Positions 1 through 8,518 of a stretch of DNA of 64,000 nt are shown here, piece by piece. A model generated the notes under the pieces. The model saw nothing but the letters and a program-made list of their open reading frames with translations. It did not search any database and was not told where the DNA came from. Source of the DNA: Flavobacterium psychroterrae (GTDB lineage: Bacteria; Bacteroidota; Bacteroidia; Flavobacteriales; Flavobacteriaceae); NCBI RefSeq assembly GCF_018380615.1, contig NZ_JAGYVZ010000004.1:62001-126000 (forward strand). Direction: 5' to 3'. A program made the position numbers and the translations under genes. Every line of letters starts with the position of its first letter. Position 1 is the first letter of the stretch.

Positions 1-241
1 AAATACCCACAATAAAAGCCGCAAAGATTAATATGCAACAAGCTGCAGCAAGATGTCGGGGAAATTTTAATCTGGTATTTAAAAAGGTGAAAATTGGGAC
101 TAATAATACTGCAAATAAAAAGGCCATTAATACCGGGGTAATAATGTCTTTTCCGATACAGAATATAAAAGCGAAAGAAATAAAGCTAACTAATATAAAG
201 GCAAGTTTAGCATAAAGCGGTAATTTTATGGTGCGAATCAT
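1..241 (-). CDS. AI-2E family transporter, N-terminal part (runs off the window)
   Basis: I translated the minus strand by hand from the ATG at 241. The open frame continues without a stop to base 1, so only about 80 N-terminal residues are present. It starts MIRTIKLPLYAKL and contains two hydrophobic segments (about residues 12-29 and 33-52), with the phrase IGKDIITPVLMAFLFAVLL between charged turns. That layout is typical of the N-terminus of AI-2E/PerM family permeases (PF01594), which are integral inner-membrane proteins; a few export AI-2 or exchange ions and most are uncharacterised. The substrate here cannot be told. Upstream lies a long repeat region, so it is probably transcribed alone. 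The plus-strand reading of the same bases is a shadow. Confidence 0.7.
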   Translation of the reverse strand, partial: MIRTIKLPLYAKLAFILVSFISFAFIFCIGKDIITPVLMAFLFAVLLVPIFTFLNTRLKFPRHLAAACCILIFAAFIVGI

Positions 242-371
242 GTTTTTGTGTGAATTAGTAAAAACTAGAAATTGGTTAAGCAAATATTATATTTTTATTA
301 AAATAGAACGTTTTAGCTTTCTTGTAATAGTTTATAAAATTCCCATTATGATATTGAGGTTTTTAAATTTT

Positions 372-1035
372 TTTGCTACGAATGTCACGAATTAGCTCGA
401 ATTTTCTTTTTGCTAAAGATTAAATGATTTTGAAAATCTGCTTTAAGTGCGTGAAATTTTTTACCACAAATTACACAAATTAGCACAATTTTTTTTGCCA
501 CAAATTAAAAAGATTATAAAGATTTTGAAAATCTGATTTATCTGCTAAATCTGCGTGAAACTTTTTTTGCTACAAATGTCACGAATTAGCTTGAATTTTC
601 TTTTGCCACAGATTAAAAAGATTATAAAGATTTTGAAAATCTGCGTTATCTGCTAAATCTGCGTGAAACTTTTTTTGCCACGAATGTCACGAATTAGCTC
701 GAATTTTCTTTTGCCACAGATTAAAAAGATTATAAAGATTTTGAAAATCTGCGTTATCTGCTAAATCTGCGTGAAACTTTTTTTGCCACGAATGTCACGA
801 ATTAGCTTGAATTTTCTTTTGCCACAGATTAAAAACATTAAAATGATTTTTGAAAATCTGCTTTATCTGCTAAATCTGCGTGAAACTTTTTTTGCCACGA
901 ATGTCACGAATTAGCTTGAATTTTCTATTGTTAAGATTAATTGATTTTTGAAAATCTGCTTTATGTGCGTGAAATTTTTTTACCACAAATTACATAAATT
1001 AGCACAAATTTTCTTTTGTCGCAGATTAAGAGATT
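372..1035. repeat. Tandem array of a ~108-bp AT-rich unit, about seven copies
   Basis: A unit beginning TTTTTGCCACGAATGTCACG, continuing through GCCACAGATTAAAAAGATT and ending CTGCTAAATCTGCGTGAAAC is repeated head to tail. The landmark GAATTAGCT recurs at 390, 583, 691, 799 and 908; variant copies carry AAATTAGCAC at 478 and 997. Spacing is 108, 108 and 109 bp in the central copies and about 88-105 bp in the edge copies, which are shorter and more diverged. There are no unique spacers, so it is not CRISPR. The array fills the gap between the mscS-like stop (1155) and the transporter start (241). Bases 242-371 hold nothing I recognise; 1040-1140 holds a related phrase made of ACTTTGCG and CTTTGTGG words. 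Confidence 0.9.
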
Positions 1036-1154
1036 TTATAGGTTTTAAAGCTTTTGCGAACTTTTCTGAAATTTTTCAGCTCAAATAACTTTGTTAACTT
1101 TGCGTAAACCTTTGTGGACTTTGCGGTAAAATTTTGCCAAAGATTAAACTAACA

Positions 1155-1685
1155 TTAATCATAAAACTCTTTTTCTTCATAATGTGAAGGCATAATCGAA
1201 ATACCCTTTTGAAGGAGTAAATTATTTGGAAAAATGATTCTTTCGCCTTCTTTTGTTCTTAAATTAACGTGAAAAGCGCTGATATCTTCAATTTCGGCTT
1301 CGATAGGAAAATCTTTATCGTGGATTTTAATGGTATCTCCAATTCTGAACGGAAAAGAGAAAAACAAAATCATTCCCGATGTAATATTACTTAAAATAGA
1401 CCATTGTGCAAACATAGCCACACCAATAACCGTTGTAATTGATGAAACTGTGATAAAAATATCCTTTGTCTCAACTCCCCAAATTACAATTAAACTAATC
1501 GTTACCAATATATTCATTAAAATATGGATATACTTGATTACCAGATTCGTTCGATGTTCCAGCAATTGACTTGTACTGGCATAACGCCGAATTAATTTTG
1601 CAATAATTACCCTTAGCGCTATTAAAGCCGCTATGATAATTATCGTACTAAAAATTTCCTGACTATATTCTTTAAAAGAAAACAT
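1155..1685 (-). CDS. Small MscS-family mechanosensitive channel
   Basis: This 176-residue membrane protein belongs to the MscS family, whose members open under membrane tension to release solutes during hypo-osmotic shock. Hydrophobic helices lie at about residues 12-31 and 48-70. A Gly/Ala-containing pore-helix region follows at about 78-112, ending in FPFRIGDTI, the usual junction between TM3 and the beta domain. The beta domain (about 113-165) contains AEIEDISAFHVNLRT and IIFPNNLLL, both typical of MscS. At 176 residues it is much shorter than E. coli MscS (286) and lacks the C-terminal alpha/beta cage, as in other minimal family members. It is the last gene of a minus-strand run and starts 10 bp after the maf stop. 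Confidence 0.88.
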   Translation of the reverse strand: MFSFKEYSQEIFSTIIIIAALIALRVIIAKLIRRYASTSQLLEHRTNLVIKYIHILMNILVTISLIVIWGVETKDIFITVSSITTVIGVAMFAQWSILSNITSGMILFFSFPFRIGDTIKIHDKDFPIEAEIEDISAFHVNLRTKEGERIIFPNNLLLQKGISIMPSHYEEKEFYD

Positions 1686-1695
1686 AATTAATTTT

Positions 1696-2280
1696 TTACA
1701 CTAAAGTACTTAAATATTCGTAAACTTTAGCTGTTGGCAAGCCCATAACATTGGTATAAGAACCGTCAACTTTTGCAACTGCCATAAAACCAAACCATTC
1801 CTGAATTCCGTATGCACCGGCTTTATCATAAGGTTTGTAGTTTTCGATGTAATATAAAATAGCTTCATCAGATAAATCGTTGAAAGTTACTTTTGTCACA
1901 TCATTAATCAGGGTTGAAGAGGAGTTGGTTTTAAAGCAAACCGATGTAAATACTTCGTGTGTAGTGTTTGACATTGATTTGATCATTTCAAAAGCTTCGT
2001 CGGCACTTTTTGGTTTTCCTAAAGCTTTATTTTGATGCCAGACAATGGTGTCGCTTGTTACTAAAATTTCATTTTCTTTAAGTTCACCATCAAAAGCACT
2101 TGCTTTTAATTGAGCTAAGAAATCAGTTATTTCAACCGCTTTTAATTCTGGCGGATAAATTTCTTCAATATCTTTTAACCTAATTTCAAAATCAAGATCT
2201 AAATCCTTGAAAAATTGTTGTCTGCGAGGTGATCCCGATGCTAATATTAAAGTATATTTTTTTAATTTTTCTTTAAGCAT
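1696..2280 (-). CDS. maf: Maf-like nucleoside triphosphate pyrophosphatase
   Basis: This 194-residue cytoplasmic protein is of full family length. Maf enzymes hydrolyse non-canonical or modified NTPs to the monophosphate and pyrophosphate, and some are linked to division arrest. The N-terminal signature ASGSPRRQQF (about residues 14-23), the central SDTIVW (about 96-101) and PYDKAGAYGIQEW (about 151-163) are the conserved active-site blocks. Which of the dTTP/UTP-type or m7GTP-type activities it has cannot be settled by eye. Its start overlaps the end of the prenyltransferase gene by 8 bp, implying translational coupling in the same transcript. Confidence 0.93.
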   Translation of the reverse strand: MLKEKLKKYTLILASGSPRRQQFFKDLDLDFEIRLKDIEEIYPPELKAVEITDFLAQLKASAFDGELKENEILVTSDTIVWHQNKALGKPKSADEAFEMIKSMSNTTHEVFTSVCFKTNSSSTLINDVTKVTFNDLSDEAILYYIENYKPYDKAGAYGIQEWFGFMAVAKVDGSYTNVMGLPTAKVYEYLSTLV

Positions 2281-3199
2281 TGTATTTGATATTAATGGTT
2301 ATAACCAAAATTGATAAAATTCCGAAAAACAAAATCAGCTTTAAAACCATACTTAAATGATGGTAATCTCTTTGACTTTTTGCGCCCACTATTTTTACAA
2401 TAAAGTACAAAAGCGGAGCCAAAACAAAGGCAAATGCATAAAACGTCGCGATAAAAAGATTGTTGTCAAAAAAGTATTTATTGACGTAGAGCAGACATAC
2501 AATAAAAGATACGACAGCAAAAGCTACAGCTATTTTTGCTGCACGACTAATTCCTATTGCAATTGGTAAGGTATTCATTCCTTGATTGTAATCGCCATTT
2601 ACATCTTCAATATCTTTAACTATTTCACGTATAAAATTAATCATAAAAGCAAACAAAGCATAATCTGTCAATATCGAAAAGAAACTTGCCATTTGGGCCT
2701 GATTCTCTGAATTTGTTGCAGGAAACAAATCAAAAACGCCAATAATAAGAACGCTCACAGAAAGTAATGCTGCCACAACAAAATTGCCTAAAATCATGAT
2801 TTGTTTTAAGGTCGTAGCATAAAAATAAAGCAATGAAGCAATCAAAATAAATAATGAAGCAAACATTGGTCTCATAATAATATTAGCTAATAAAAAACCA
2901 AGTGCAACGCCGGAAATATTCAGCCCTATATAAATATTATAAGCGGCAGTTTCTGAGATTCCTTTACCCACTACAACATCATTTGGTTTATTAATTGAAT
3001 CTGTAGCAACATCATAAATATTATTAATTACATAGCCCGCAGCAGCCAATAAAACAGTACTTAAAACTAATAATGCATATTGCCAGTCGGCTAAAGCCAA
3101 AGGAATATTTTGCTGTTTTAAAAAGGCATAACGAAATAATACCTGCATAAAAGCAAGCATCAAAAGGTTTTTATAGCGAATGAGTTTGAGGAATTTCAT
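2273..3199 (-). CDS. UbiA-family prenyltransferase (geranylgeranylglycerol-phosphate geranylgeranyltransferase-like)
   Basis: This 308-residue polytopic membrane protein has about eight or nine hydrophobic helices. The first Asp-rich motif NNIYDVATDSIN (about residues 59-70) binds the Mg-diphosphate of the prenyl donor in the UbiA superfamily. A second acidic region, EIVKDIEDVNGDYNQG, sits at about 191-206. It is distinct from the menA product elsewhere in the window. Flavobacterial homologues are often annotated as GGGP geranylgeranyltransferases, but the acceptor is not proven and another aromatic or glycerol phosphate acceptor is possible. It overlaps maf by 8 bp and is separated from the upstream phosphatase gene by 156 bp containing a repeat. 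Confidence 0.85.
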   Translation of the reverse strand: MKFLKLIRYKNLLMLAFMQVLFRYAFLKQQNIPLALADWQYALLVLSTVLLAAAGYVINNIYDVATDSINKPNDVVVGKGISETAAYNIYIGLNISGVALGFLLANIIMRPMFASLFILIASLLYFYATTLKQIMILGNFVVAALLSVSVLIIGVFDLFPATNSENQAQMASFFSILTDYALFAFMINFIREIVKDIEDVNGDYNQGMNTLPIAIGISRAAKIAVAFAVVSFIVCLLYVNKYFFDNNLFIATFYAFAFVLAPLLYFIVKIVGAKSQRDYHHLSMVLKLILFFGILSILVITINIKYNA

Positions 3200-3355
3200 T
3201 TTTTTTGAGGTTCTGAGTTTTTTTGAAGGTTCAAAGGAACAAAGGTTCTGAGGCTCTAAGGTTTTGTTTTTCGGAAAGATAGCGCTAAGTGAATCACTGA
3301 AAACTGGAACTGAGACTGCGACTAAAATAATTCACAATTCACAATTAACAATTAT
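3200..3355. repeat. Intergenic repeat made of GGTTCAAAGG-type words
   Basis: The spacer between the KdsC-like and UbiA genes contains GAAGGTTCAAAGGAACAAAGG followed by a TTCTGAGGCTCTAAGG phrase. A second phrase, ACTGGAACTGAGACTGCGAC, resembles one at 23840-23882. The first family recurs as a longer array at 28440-28512. No hairpin with a T-run is obvious on the minus strand, so I do not call a terminator here. Confidence 0.6.
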
Positions 3356-3883
3356 CTAATCGTGTTTCCCGTTAAAATGTTCCATCCATTTTCCCTGTAC
3401 TTTCATTACTTGCTCGATAACGTCACGTGCAGCGCCTTTTCCGCCTTTTACGTGCGAGATATAACGACAAATATTTTTGATTTCAGGACTTGCATCTTGC
3501 GGACAAGTTGGTAATCCTACTAATTTCATTACATGAAAATCAGGAATATCATCGCCCATATACAATACTTGTTCCGGATTAATGTTGTAAGTATCAGTGT
3601 ATTCTTTAAAAGTTGCTACTTTGTCCGGCGTTCCTAAATGAATATCTTTAACGCCAAGATTACGTAAACGAATACGAACGCCTTCGTTGCTTCCGCCAGA
3701 AATAATGCAAACATTATAACCACTTTCAACCGCTGCTTTCATTGCATAACCATCACGAATATTCATTGTGCGAAGTATTTCTCCTTCATTGGTTACAAAA
3801 ACCGAACTGTCTGTAAGTACGCCATCAACATCAAAAACAAATGTTGTGATGTCGTTCATTATTTCCTTATAACTTTTTGCCAT
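3356..3883 (-). CDS. HAD phosphatase, KdsC-like (3-deoxy-D-manno-octulosonate 8-phosphate phosphatase family)
   Basis: The 175-residue single-domain protein is the usual size for cap-less C0-type HAD phosphatases such as KdsC. Motif I is FDVDGVLTD (about residues 17-25), with the two catalytic aspartates. Motif II is IISGG (about 60-64), and motif IV is MGDDIPD (about 108-114). KdsC removes phosphate from KDO-8-P on the way to lipid A core. The family also includes phosphatases for other sugar acids, so the exact substrate is inferred. The start overlaps the DUF2520 gene by 17 bp, so the two are almost certainly co-expressed. Confidence 0.85.
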   Translation of the reverse strand: MAKSYKEIMNDITTFVFDVDGVLTDSSVFVTNEGEILRTMNIRDGYAMKAAVESGYNVCIISGGSNEGVRIRLRNLGVKDIHLGTPDKVATFKEYTDTYNINPEQVLYMGDDIPDFHVMKLVGLPTCPQDASPEIKNICRYISHVKGGKGAARDVIEQVMKVQGKWMEHFNGKHD

Positions 3884-4628
3884 TATTCTGTATTGATTGT
3901 GTTAATATTTTATAGATATTCTTTTGATTCTCATTCGATAAATAATCTAAATGAACATCGATTGTAGTTGAATCATTTCGTTTTGCAGGACCAGTTTGCG
4001 CGTAAATTGGATCAAGCGTATTGATTTTTTCGGCTGTTTCCTGAATCAAAGGTTTTAAAATTTCAAAAGGAACCTGATGTTCTTCGCAAATTTCGTGTCC
4101 AATTTGATATAAGTGATTGGTGAAATTATTGACAAAAACCGCTGCAACATGCAACGCTTTTCTTTGATCTGAATTAATGGCATGAACCACATTTGAAATA
4201 CTTTTTGCAGCAGTTTCTAAAACCTTAAAATCAAAAGTATTTTCCGCTTCCAAACACATTGGAACTGTTGAAAAATCAATTTCTTTGCTTTTAGAAAATG
4301 TCTGAAGCGGATAAAAAACACCTTTTCGGTTTTTTACATCCAAAACATCAAGAGAAGCCGCGCCCGAAGTATGAACTACGATTCGGTTTTGAAAAGGCAA
4401 TTGTCTGGAAACTTCTGCAATAGCTTTGTCAGAAACTGCTATAATGTATAAATCTGCTTCCTTTAATTCTTCAAAATCATTTACAATTTTATCAAAATCG
4501 ATTAAAGAAGCCAGATTTTCCTTTTTTCTGGAATATACCTGCACAATTTCGATAGTTTCACTTTTGGTAAAAGCTTTAATTAAATGTTGTGCAACATTTC
4601 CGGAACCTAATAAAGTTATTCGAATCAT
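3867..4628 (-). CDS. Rossmann-like and DUF2520 domain protein
   Basis: This 253-residue protein begins IRITLLGSGNVAQHL, a GxGxxA dinucleotide-binding fold (about residues 2-16) like ketopantoate and pyrroline-5-carboxylate reductases. The N-terminal half contains VVHTSGAASL and GVFYPLQTFS. The C-terminal half (about 135-245) is the helical DUF2520 region, with HAAAVFVNNFTNHLY, where helices complete the active site in related reductases. The substrate is unknown. It is the first gene of the minus-strand run toward 1155. A TAATTTTG box (4640-4633, minus strand) just before the ATG matches the flavobacterial -7 form. Confidence 0.85.
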   Translation of the reverse strand: MIRITLLGSGNVAQHLIKAFTKSETIEIVQVYSRKKENLASLIDFDKIVNDFEELKEADLYIIAVSDKAIAEVSRQLPFQNRIVVHTSGAASLDVLDVKNRKGVFYPLQTFSKSKEIDFSTVPMCLEAENTFDFKVLETAAKSISNVVHAINSDQRKALHVAAVFVNNFTNHLYQIGHEICEEHQVPFEILKPLIQETAEKINTLDPIYAQTGPAKRNDSTTIDVHLDYLSNENQKNIYKILTQSIQNNGKKL

Positions 4629-5018
4629 AGCGCAAAATTAGCATTAATTTTTTTAAACAGAATTATGAAAATAAAGTTTGGTCACAGATAAAACTGATTA
4701 AACTGATTTTCATTCAAATATTATTTGTTAATGATATTCAAACGTATTATAAAGAAGATTTGTTATTAGTACCTTTTTCAAACAGAAGAAAATAGTGTAA
4801 AAAAATCTAAAATTCTTTTTAATCGCTTAAATCTGTGGTAAATATCTAATTTATCGAAAACATTTTGCTTTTTAAATTTACAAAATTAAGTGCCTGTTTT
4901 TAAGAATTCGATTTAATTACATCTCCTTTTTTTAGTTTTTATTAACAAAGTTGAAATATTGGAACTCAACATTTTTAAGTACTTTTGTGCCACTTTTATA
5001 CAATGTAATTCCTCAAAA
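4629..5018. other. Divergent intergenic region
   Basis: This 390-bp AT-rich stretch separates the divergent DUF2520 and ccsBA genes. It holds the promoters of both and an imperfect inverted pair: GTCACAGATAAAACTG near 4681 faces AAATCTGTGG near 4828, which belongs to the same word family as the tandem array at 372-1035. I see no gene in it. Confidence 0.6.
4959..4987 (+). promoter_or_regulatory. ccsBA promoter (TTG-N18-TACTTTTG)
   Basis: TTG at 4959-4961 is followed after 18 bp by TACTTTTG at 4980-4987, a full match to the Bacteroidota/flavobacterial housekeeping promoter form. It lies 32 bp upstream of the ATG at 5019. This argues against starting the gene at the TTG of 4959, because that codon would be the -33 element itself. 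Confidence 0.65.
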
Positions 5019-8000
5019 ATGGATAAAAAAATATTCTCTTTTTTGTTTTCTACACGATTAATGTCTGTTCTTTTTTTAACATTTGCAATCGCAATGGGTG
5101 TTGGTACTTTTATCGAAAGTAAATACAATACAGACACAGCCCGAATTTTAATTTATAATACCTGGTGGTTTGAAGCAATAATGGTCTTTTTTATGATCAA
5201 TTTCTTCGGAAATATCAAACGTTACCAATTGCATAAAAAAGAAAAATGGGCAACTTTAATACTTCACATTGCTTTTATTTTTATTCTTTTAGGAGCTTTC
5301 ATAACACGTTATATTAGTTATGAAGGAATGATGCCAATTCGTGAAGGTGCTGCCGAAAACCAAATTTTTTCTGATAAAACATTCTTAACTGTTTTTGCAG
5401 ACGGAGAATATAAAGGTGAAATGAAACGCAGGGTTTTTGATAAAGCCTTATTGTTCTCGCCGGTAACCAATAACGATTTTACACTTTCGGGTAAATTTGA
5501 TGAAACTCCGTTCGAAGTGAGTTATGTCAATTATATTATGGGAGCAAAAGAAACCATAAAACCAACTGCAAACGGAACTTTATACCTTAAACTGGTTGAA
5601 GCAGGAGCAGGCGGGCGTGAAGAACATTTCCTGAAAGAAGGTGAAGTTCAAAACATTCATAATGTATTATTTGCACTGAATAAACCAACAGACGGCGCAA
5701 TTAACATTAATACAAAAGGTGAAAAATATACCATTCAAACTCCTTTTGAAGGGGAATTTATGCGAATGGCAGATAAATTAAAAGGAACTGTAACAAAAGA
5801 TAATGTTCAGCCTTTAATGATGCGTTCCTTATATAGTATTGGCGATATCAGAATTGTATTTCCTGATCCTGCCGTAAAAGGAATTGTAGATTATGAATCA
5901 AATAAAGACTTTAAAGCCAAATCTCATAACGATGCTTTAATTGTAAAAGTAAAAGCCGACGGTCAGGAAAAAGAAGTACGCCTTTTAGGTTCTAAAGGAA
6001 GCGTAGGAGAACCTCAAACAGTAAAAATTGGTAAAGTCGAATACAGTTTATTCTACGGAAGTAAAGCATATATCTTGCCTTTTAAAATTAAACTAAACGA
6101 CTTTATTGCTACTAAATATCCGGGAACTGAGAAAAGTTATTCGGCTTTTGAAAGTAAAGTAACCGTTCAGGATTCATCAGAAACTTTTGATGCAAGAATT
6201 TTTATGAATAATGTATTAGATTATAAAGGATACAGATTTTTTCAATCCTCATTTGATCCGGACGAAAAAGGAACAGTATTATCTGTAAACCACGATTTCT
6301 GGGGAACATCAATAACTTATTTAGGATATTTTATGTTGTTTTTCGGTTTAATGGCAATTATGTTTACAAAACATTCTCGTTTTGCAGATCTAAAACGCAA
6401 ATTAGAAACCGTGAAAAAGAAGAAAGAAAAATTAATTACCATTTTGGTTTTAATGATCAGTTTAAGTGGTTTTGCTCAGGCACCGCACGTTCACACTCCG
6501 GGACATGATCACAATCACACAACAGATCCTAACGATCACTCAAATCACGTTACAGCACCGCCAAGTCAAAAGCAATTAGATTCATTATTGACAATCTATA
6601 AAGCACCGGAAGCGCACGCCGCAAAATTTGGACGTTTGATTATTCAGGATGCGGGCGGTAGAATGAAACCTATTAATACTTTCTCCTCTGAATTATTGAG
6701 AAAAGTAAGCCACGATGATACGTATAACGGAATGAATTCTGATCAGGTATTTTTGTCAATGACACAATATGCTCAGGTTTGGATCCAGATTCCGCTTATC
6801 TATATTAAACCTGAAAATGATAGTATTCGTAGAATTATCGGAATCGAAAAAGAAGCTAAGTTTGCTCCTTTTGTAAAATTCTTTGATGAAAACGGAAATT
6901 ACAAACTTTCTCCTTACTTAGATGCAGCATACAAAGCAGCAAATCCAAATAATTTTGAGAAGGGTTTTATCGAAACAGATAAAAAAGTAAACTTAATGGA
7001 ATCTGCGTTAAGCGGAAGTATCCTGAAAATTTTCCCAATTCCAAACGATCCTAACAACAAATGGATTTCGTATCTAGAAATTCAAAATGCAGGATTAAAA
7101 GGAATGGATTCTACATATGTAAAGCAAATTTTACCAATGTATTTTAGCGCTTTAAACAACGGAGCAATTTCAAAAGATTTTACAAATGCAGATCATTTGG
7201 TAGAAAGTATTAATGGTTTCCAAAAGAAATTTGGAATTGCAGTTCGTCCAAGTGATAAAAAAATTGATCTTGAAATAGCTTATAATACATACAATATTTT
7301 ACCAAAAATGTTCTATTGGTATTCGCTTGCCGGAATCTTTATGCTGATTTTTACACTTTTCAGTATCTTTTTTGATAAAAAATGGTTACGAATCACAGTA
7401 AATGGTTTTCATATATTGATAGGAACCATATTTGCATTTCATACAATTGCATTAATAGCACGTTGGTATATTTCAGGACACGCACCGTGGAGTAACGCTT
7501 ATGAAGCCATTGTATACGTAGCCTGGGCAACAATGTTCTTTGGTTTATCTTTTGATCGCAAATCAAAACTTACCGTAGCATCAGCAGCATTTGTAACGGC
7601 AATGATTTTCATGGCGGCAAATGCAAACTGGATTGATCCTGAAATTGCAAACTTACAACCGGTTCTTAATTCATACTGGTTAATGATTCACGTTGCAGTA
7701 ATTGTAGCAAGTTACGGACCATTTGCACTGGGAATGATTTTAGGTTTTGTAGCGTTGATATTGATCTTTTTTACCAACGACAAGAACAAAGCCAAAATGG
7801 ATTTGAACATCAAAGAAATCACGTATATCAACGAAATGTCATTGACTATTGGTTTGATAATGTTAACAATAGGTAACTTTTTAGGCGGACAATGGGCAAA
7901 CGAAAGCTGGGGACGTTACTGGGGATGGGATCCAAAAGAAACCTGGGCTTTAATCTCGATTATGGTTTATGCCTTTGTAATTCATGCTCGTTTTGTTCCT

Positions 8001-8225
8001 TCACTTCGTGGAAAATGGTTCTTTAATTTAATGAGTATGTATGCTTTTGTGTCGATTTTGTTCACCTATTACGGAGTAAACTTTCACTTAGTAGGTCTGC
8101 ATTCATACGCAAGCGGTGAGGCACATTCACTAAGCTGGATCTGGTATTCATTAGGAACAATTTCAATTATTGGAGCCATTACATATCCTAAATACCGTAA
8201 ATATTACAAAAGCAAGAAAAAGTAA
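5019..8225 (+). CDS. ccsBA: Fused cytochrome c maturation protein CcsBA (ResB-CcsA)
   Basis: This 1068-residue polytopic membrane protein is the single-chain form of the System II haem delivery and ligation complex. The N-terminal ResB-like half (about residues 1-470) has paired membrane helices and a large periplasmic beta-rich domain. The C-terminal CcsA half (about 765-1068) has several helices and the haem-handling WWD motif, seen as WGRYWGWDPKETWALI near residue 965, with flanking histidines such as FHTIALIARW and FHLVGLHSYA. Between the halves lies a hydrophobic, signal-like stretch ending SLSGFAQ, then a His-rich linker (about 487-510). I chose the ATG at 5019 because an upstream promoter covers the alternative TTG. 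A terminator follows at 8253. Confidence 0.95.
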   Translation: MDKKIFSFLFSTRLMSVLFLTFAIAMGVGTFIESKYNTDTARILIYNTWWFEAIMVFFMINFFGNIKRYQLHKKEKWATLILHIAFIFILLGAFITRYISYEGMMPIREGAAENQIFSDKTFLTVFADGEYKGEMKRRVFDKALLFSPVTNNDFTLSGKFDETPFEVSYVNYIMGAKETIKPTANGTLYLKLVEAGAGGREEHFLKEGEVQNIHNVLFALNKPTDGAININTKGEKYTIQTPFEGEFMRMADKLKGTVTKDNVQPLMMRSLYSIGDIRIVFPDPAVKGIVDYESNKDFKAKSHNDALIVKVKADGQEKEVRLLGSKGSVGEPQTVKIGKVEYSLFYGSKAYILPFKIKLNDFIATKYPGTEKSYSAFESKVTVQDSSETFDARIFMNNVLDYKGYRFFQSSFDPDEKGTVLSVNHDFWGTSITYLGYFMLFFGLMAIMFTKHSRFADLKRKLETVKKKKEKLITILVLMISLSGFAQAPHVHTPGHDHNHTTDPNDHSNHVTAPPSQKQLDSLLTIYKAPEAHAAKFGRLIIQDAGGRMKPINTFSSELLRKVSHDDTYNGMNSDQVFLSMTQYAQVWIQIPLIYIKPENDSIRRIIGIEKEAKFAPFVKFFDENGNYKLSPYLDAAYKAANPNNFEKGFIETDKKVNLMESALSGSILKIFPIPNDPNNKWISYLEIQNAGLKGMDSTYVKQILPMYFSALNNGAISKDFTNADHLVESINGFQKKFGIAVRPSDKKIDLEIAYNTYNILPKMFYWYSLAGIFMLIFTLFSIFFDKKWLRITVNGFHILIGTIFAFHTIALIARWYISGHAPWSNAYEAIVYVAWATMFFGLSFDRKSKLTVASAAFVTAMIFMAANANWIDPEIANLQPVLNSYWLMIHVAVIVASYGPFALGMILGFVALILIFFTNDKNKAKMDLNIKEITYINEMSLTIGLIMLTIGNFLGGQWANESWGRYWGWDPKETWALISIMVYAFVIHARFVPSLRGKWFFNLMSMYAFVSILFTYYGVNFHLVGLHSYASGEAHSLSWIWYSLGTISIIGAITYPKYRKYYKSKKK

Positions 8226-8252
8226 TACAATAAATGGTTTTTATTAATTCAT

Positions 8253-8287
8253 AAAAAAAGGTTCAACTTTACTGTTGAACCTTTTTT
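8253..8287 (+). terminator. Rho-independent terminator after ccsBA
   Basis: AGGTTCAAC at 8259-8267 pairs with GTTGAACCT at 8274-8282 around a 6-base loop. The stem extends into A-run/T-run pairing, and the T-run follows on the plus strand. It lies about 30 bp after the ccsBA stop. Confidence 0.85.
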
Positions 8288-8359
8288 GTATTTATATTTT
8301 TTCTAGTAAGGACAAACCTGAAACTTGAAACAAATAAAACATGAAAATTTTTTTAGTCA

Positions 8360-8438
8360 GGAGCTATTTCCTGCTATCCGTTTCAATCTTTTGCTTTTTA
8401 AAGAAAAAAGCAAAAGGATTTCCACTTCTATCAGGGCT
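8360..8438 (-). repeat. Dispersed structured element, copy 1
   Basis: Read on the minus strand it begins AGCCCTGATAGAAGTGG and continues ATCCTTTTG. A hairpin follows (CTTTTGCTTTTT pairing with AAAAAGCAAAAG), then CGGATAGCAGGAAATAGCTCC. The same frame with a different hairpin sequence occurs at 25731-25805 and, shorter, at 37693-37753. Here it lies about 80 bp beyond the acr3 stop in the direction of acr3 transcription. A short plus-strand open frame across it looks coincidental. Confidence 0.75.
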
Positions 8439-8518
8439 AGGGGATTCGTTTTCAGAAGAAATTCTAATAATTTGGAGAAATCTTAGAATCTATGACACTT
8501 AGAAACTTCGCAGCTCAG

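Noticed and set aside
33-215. Plus-strand 60-codon frame at the left edge
   Set aside because: The minus strand of the same bases encodes a hydrophobic AI-2E-type transporter start with a far better protein pattern; the plus frame is its shadow.
372-1035. CRISPR array
   Set aside because: Units of 88-109 bp repeat along their whole length with no unique spacers and no cas genes nearby.
4959-5018. TTG start for ccsBA
   Set aside because: The TTG is the -33 element of a well-formed promoter, and the ATG at 5019 gives a normal ResB-like N-terminus.
8341-8511. Short ORF reading through structured element copy 1
   Set aside because: Its sequence is dictated by a repeat shared with non-coding sites elsewhere, and the product resembles nothing.
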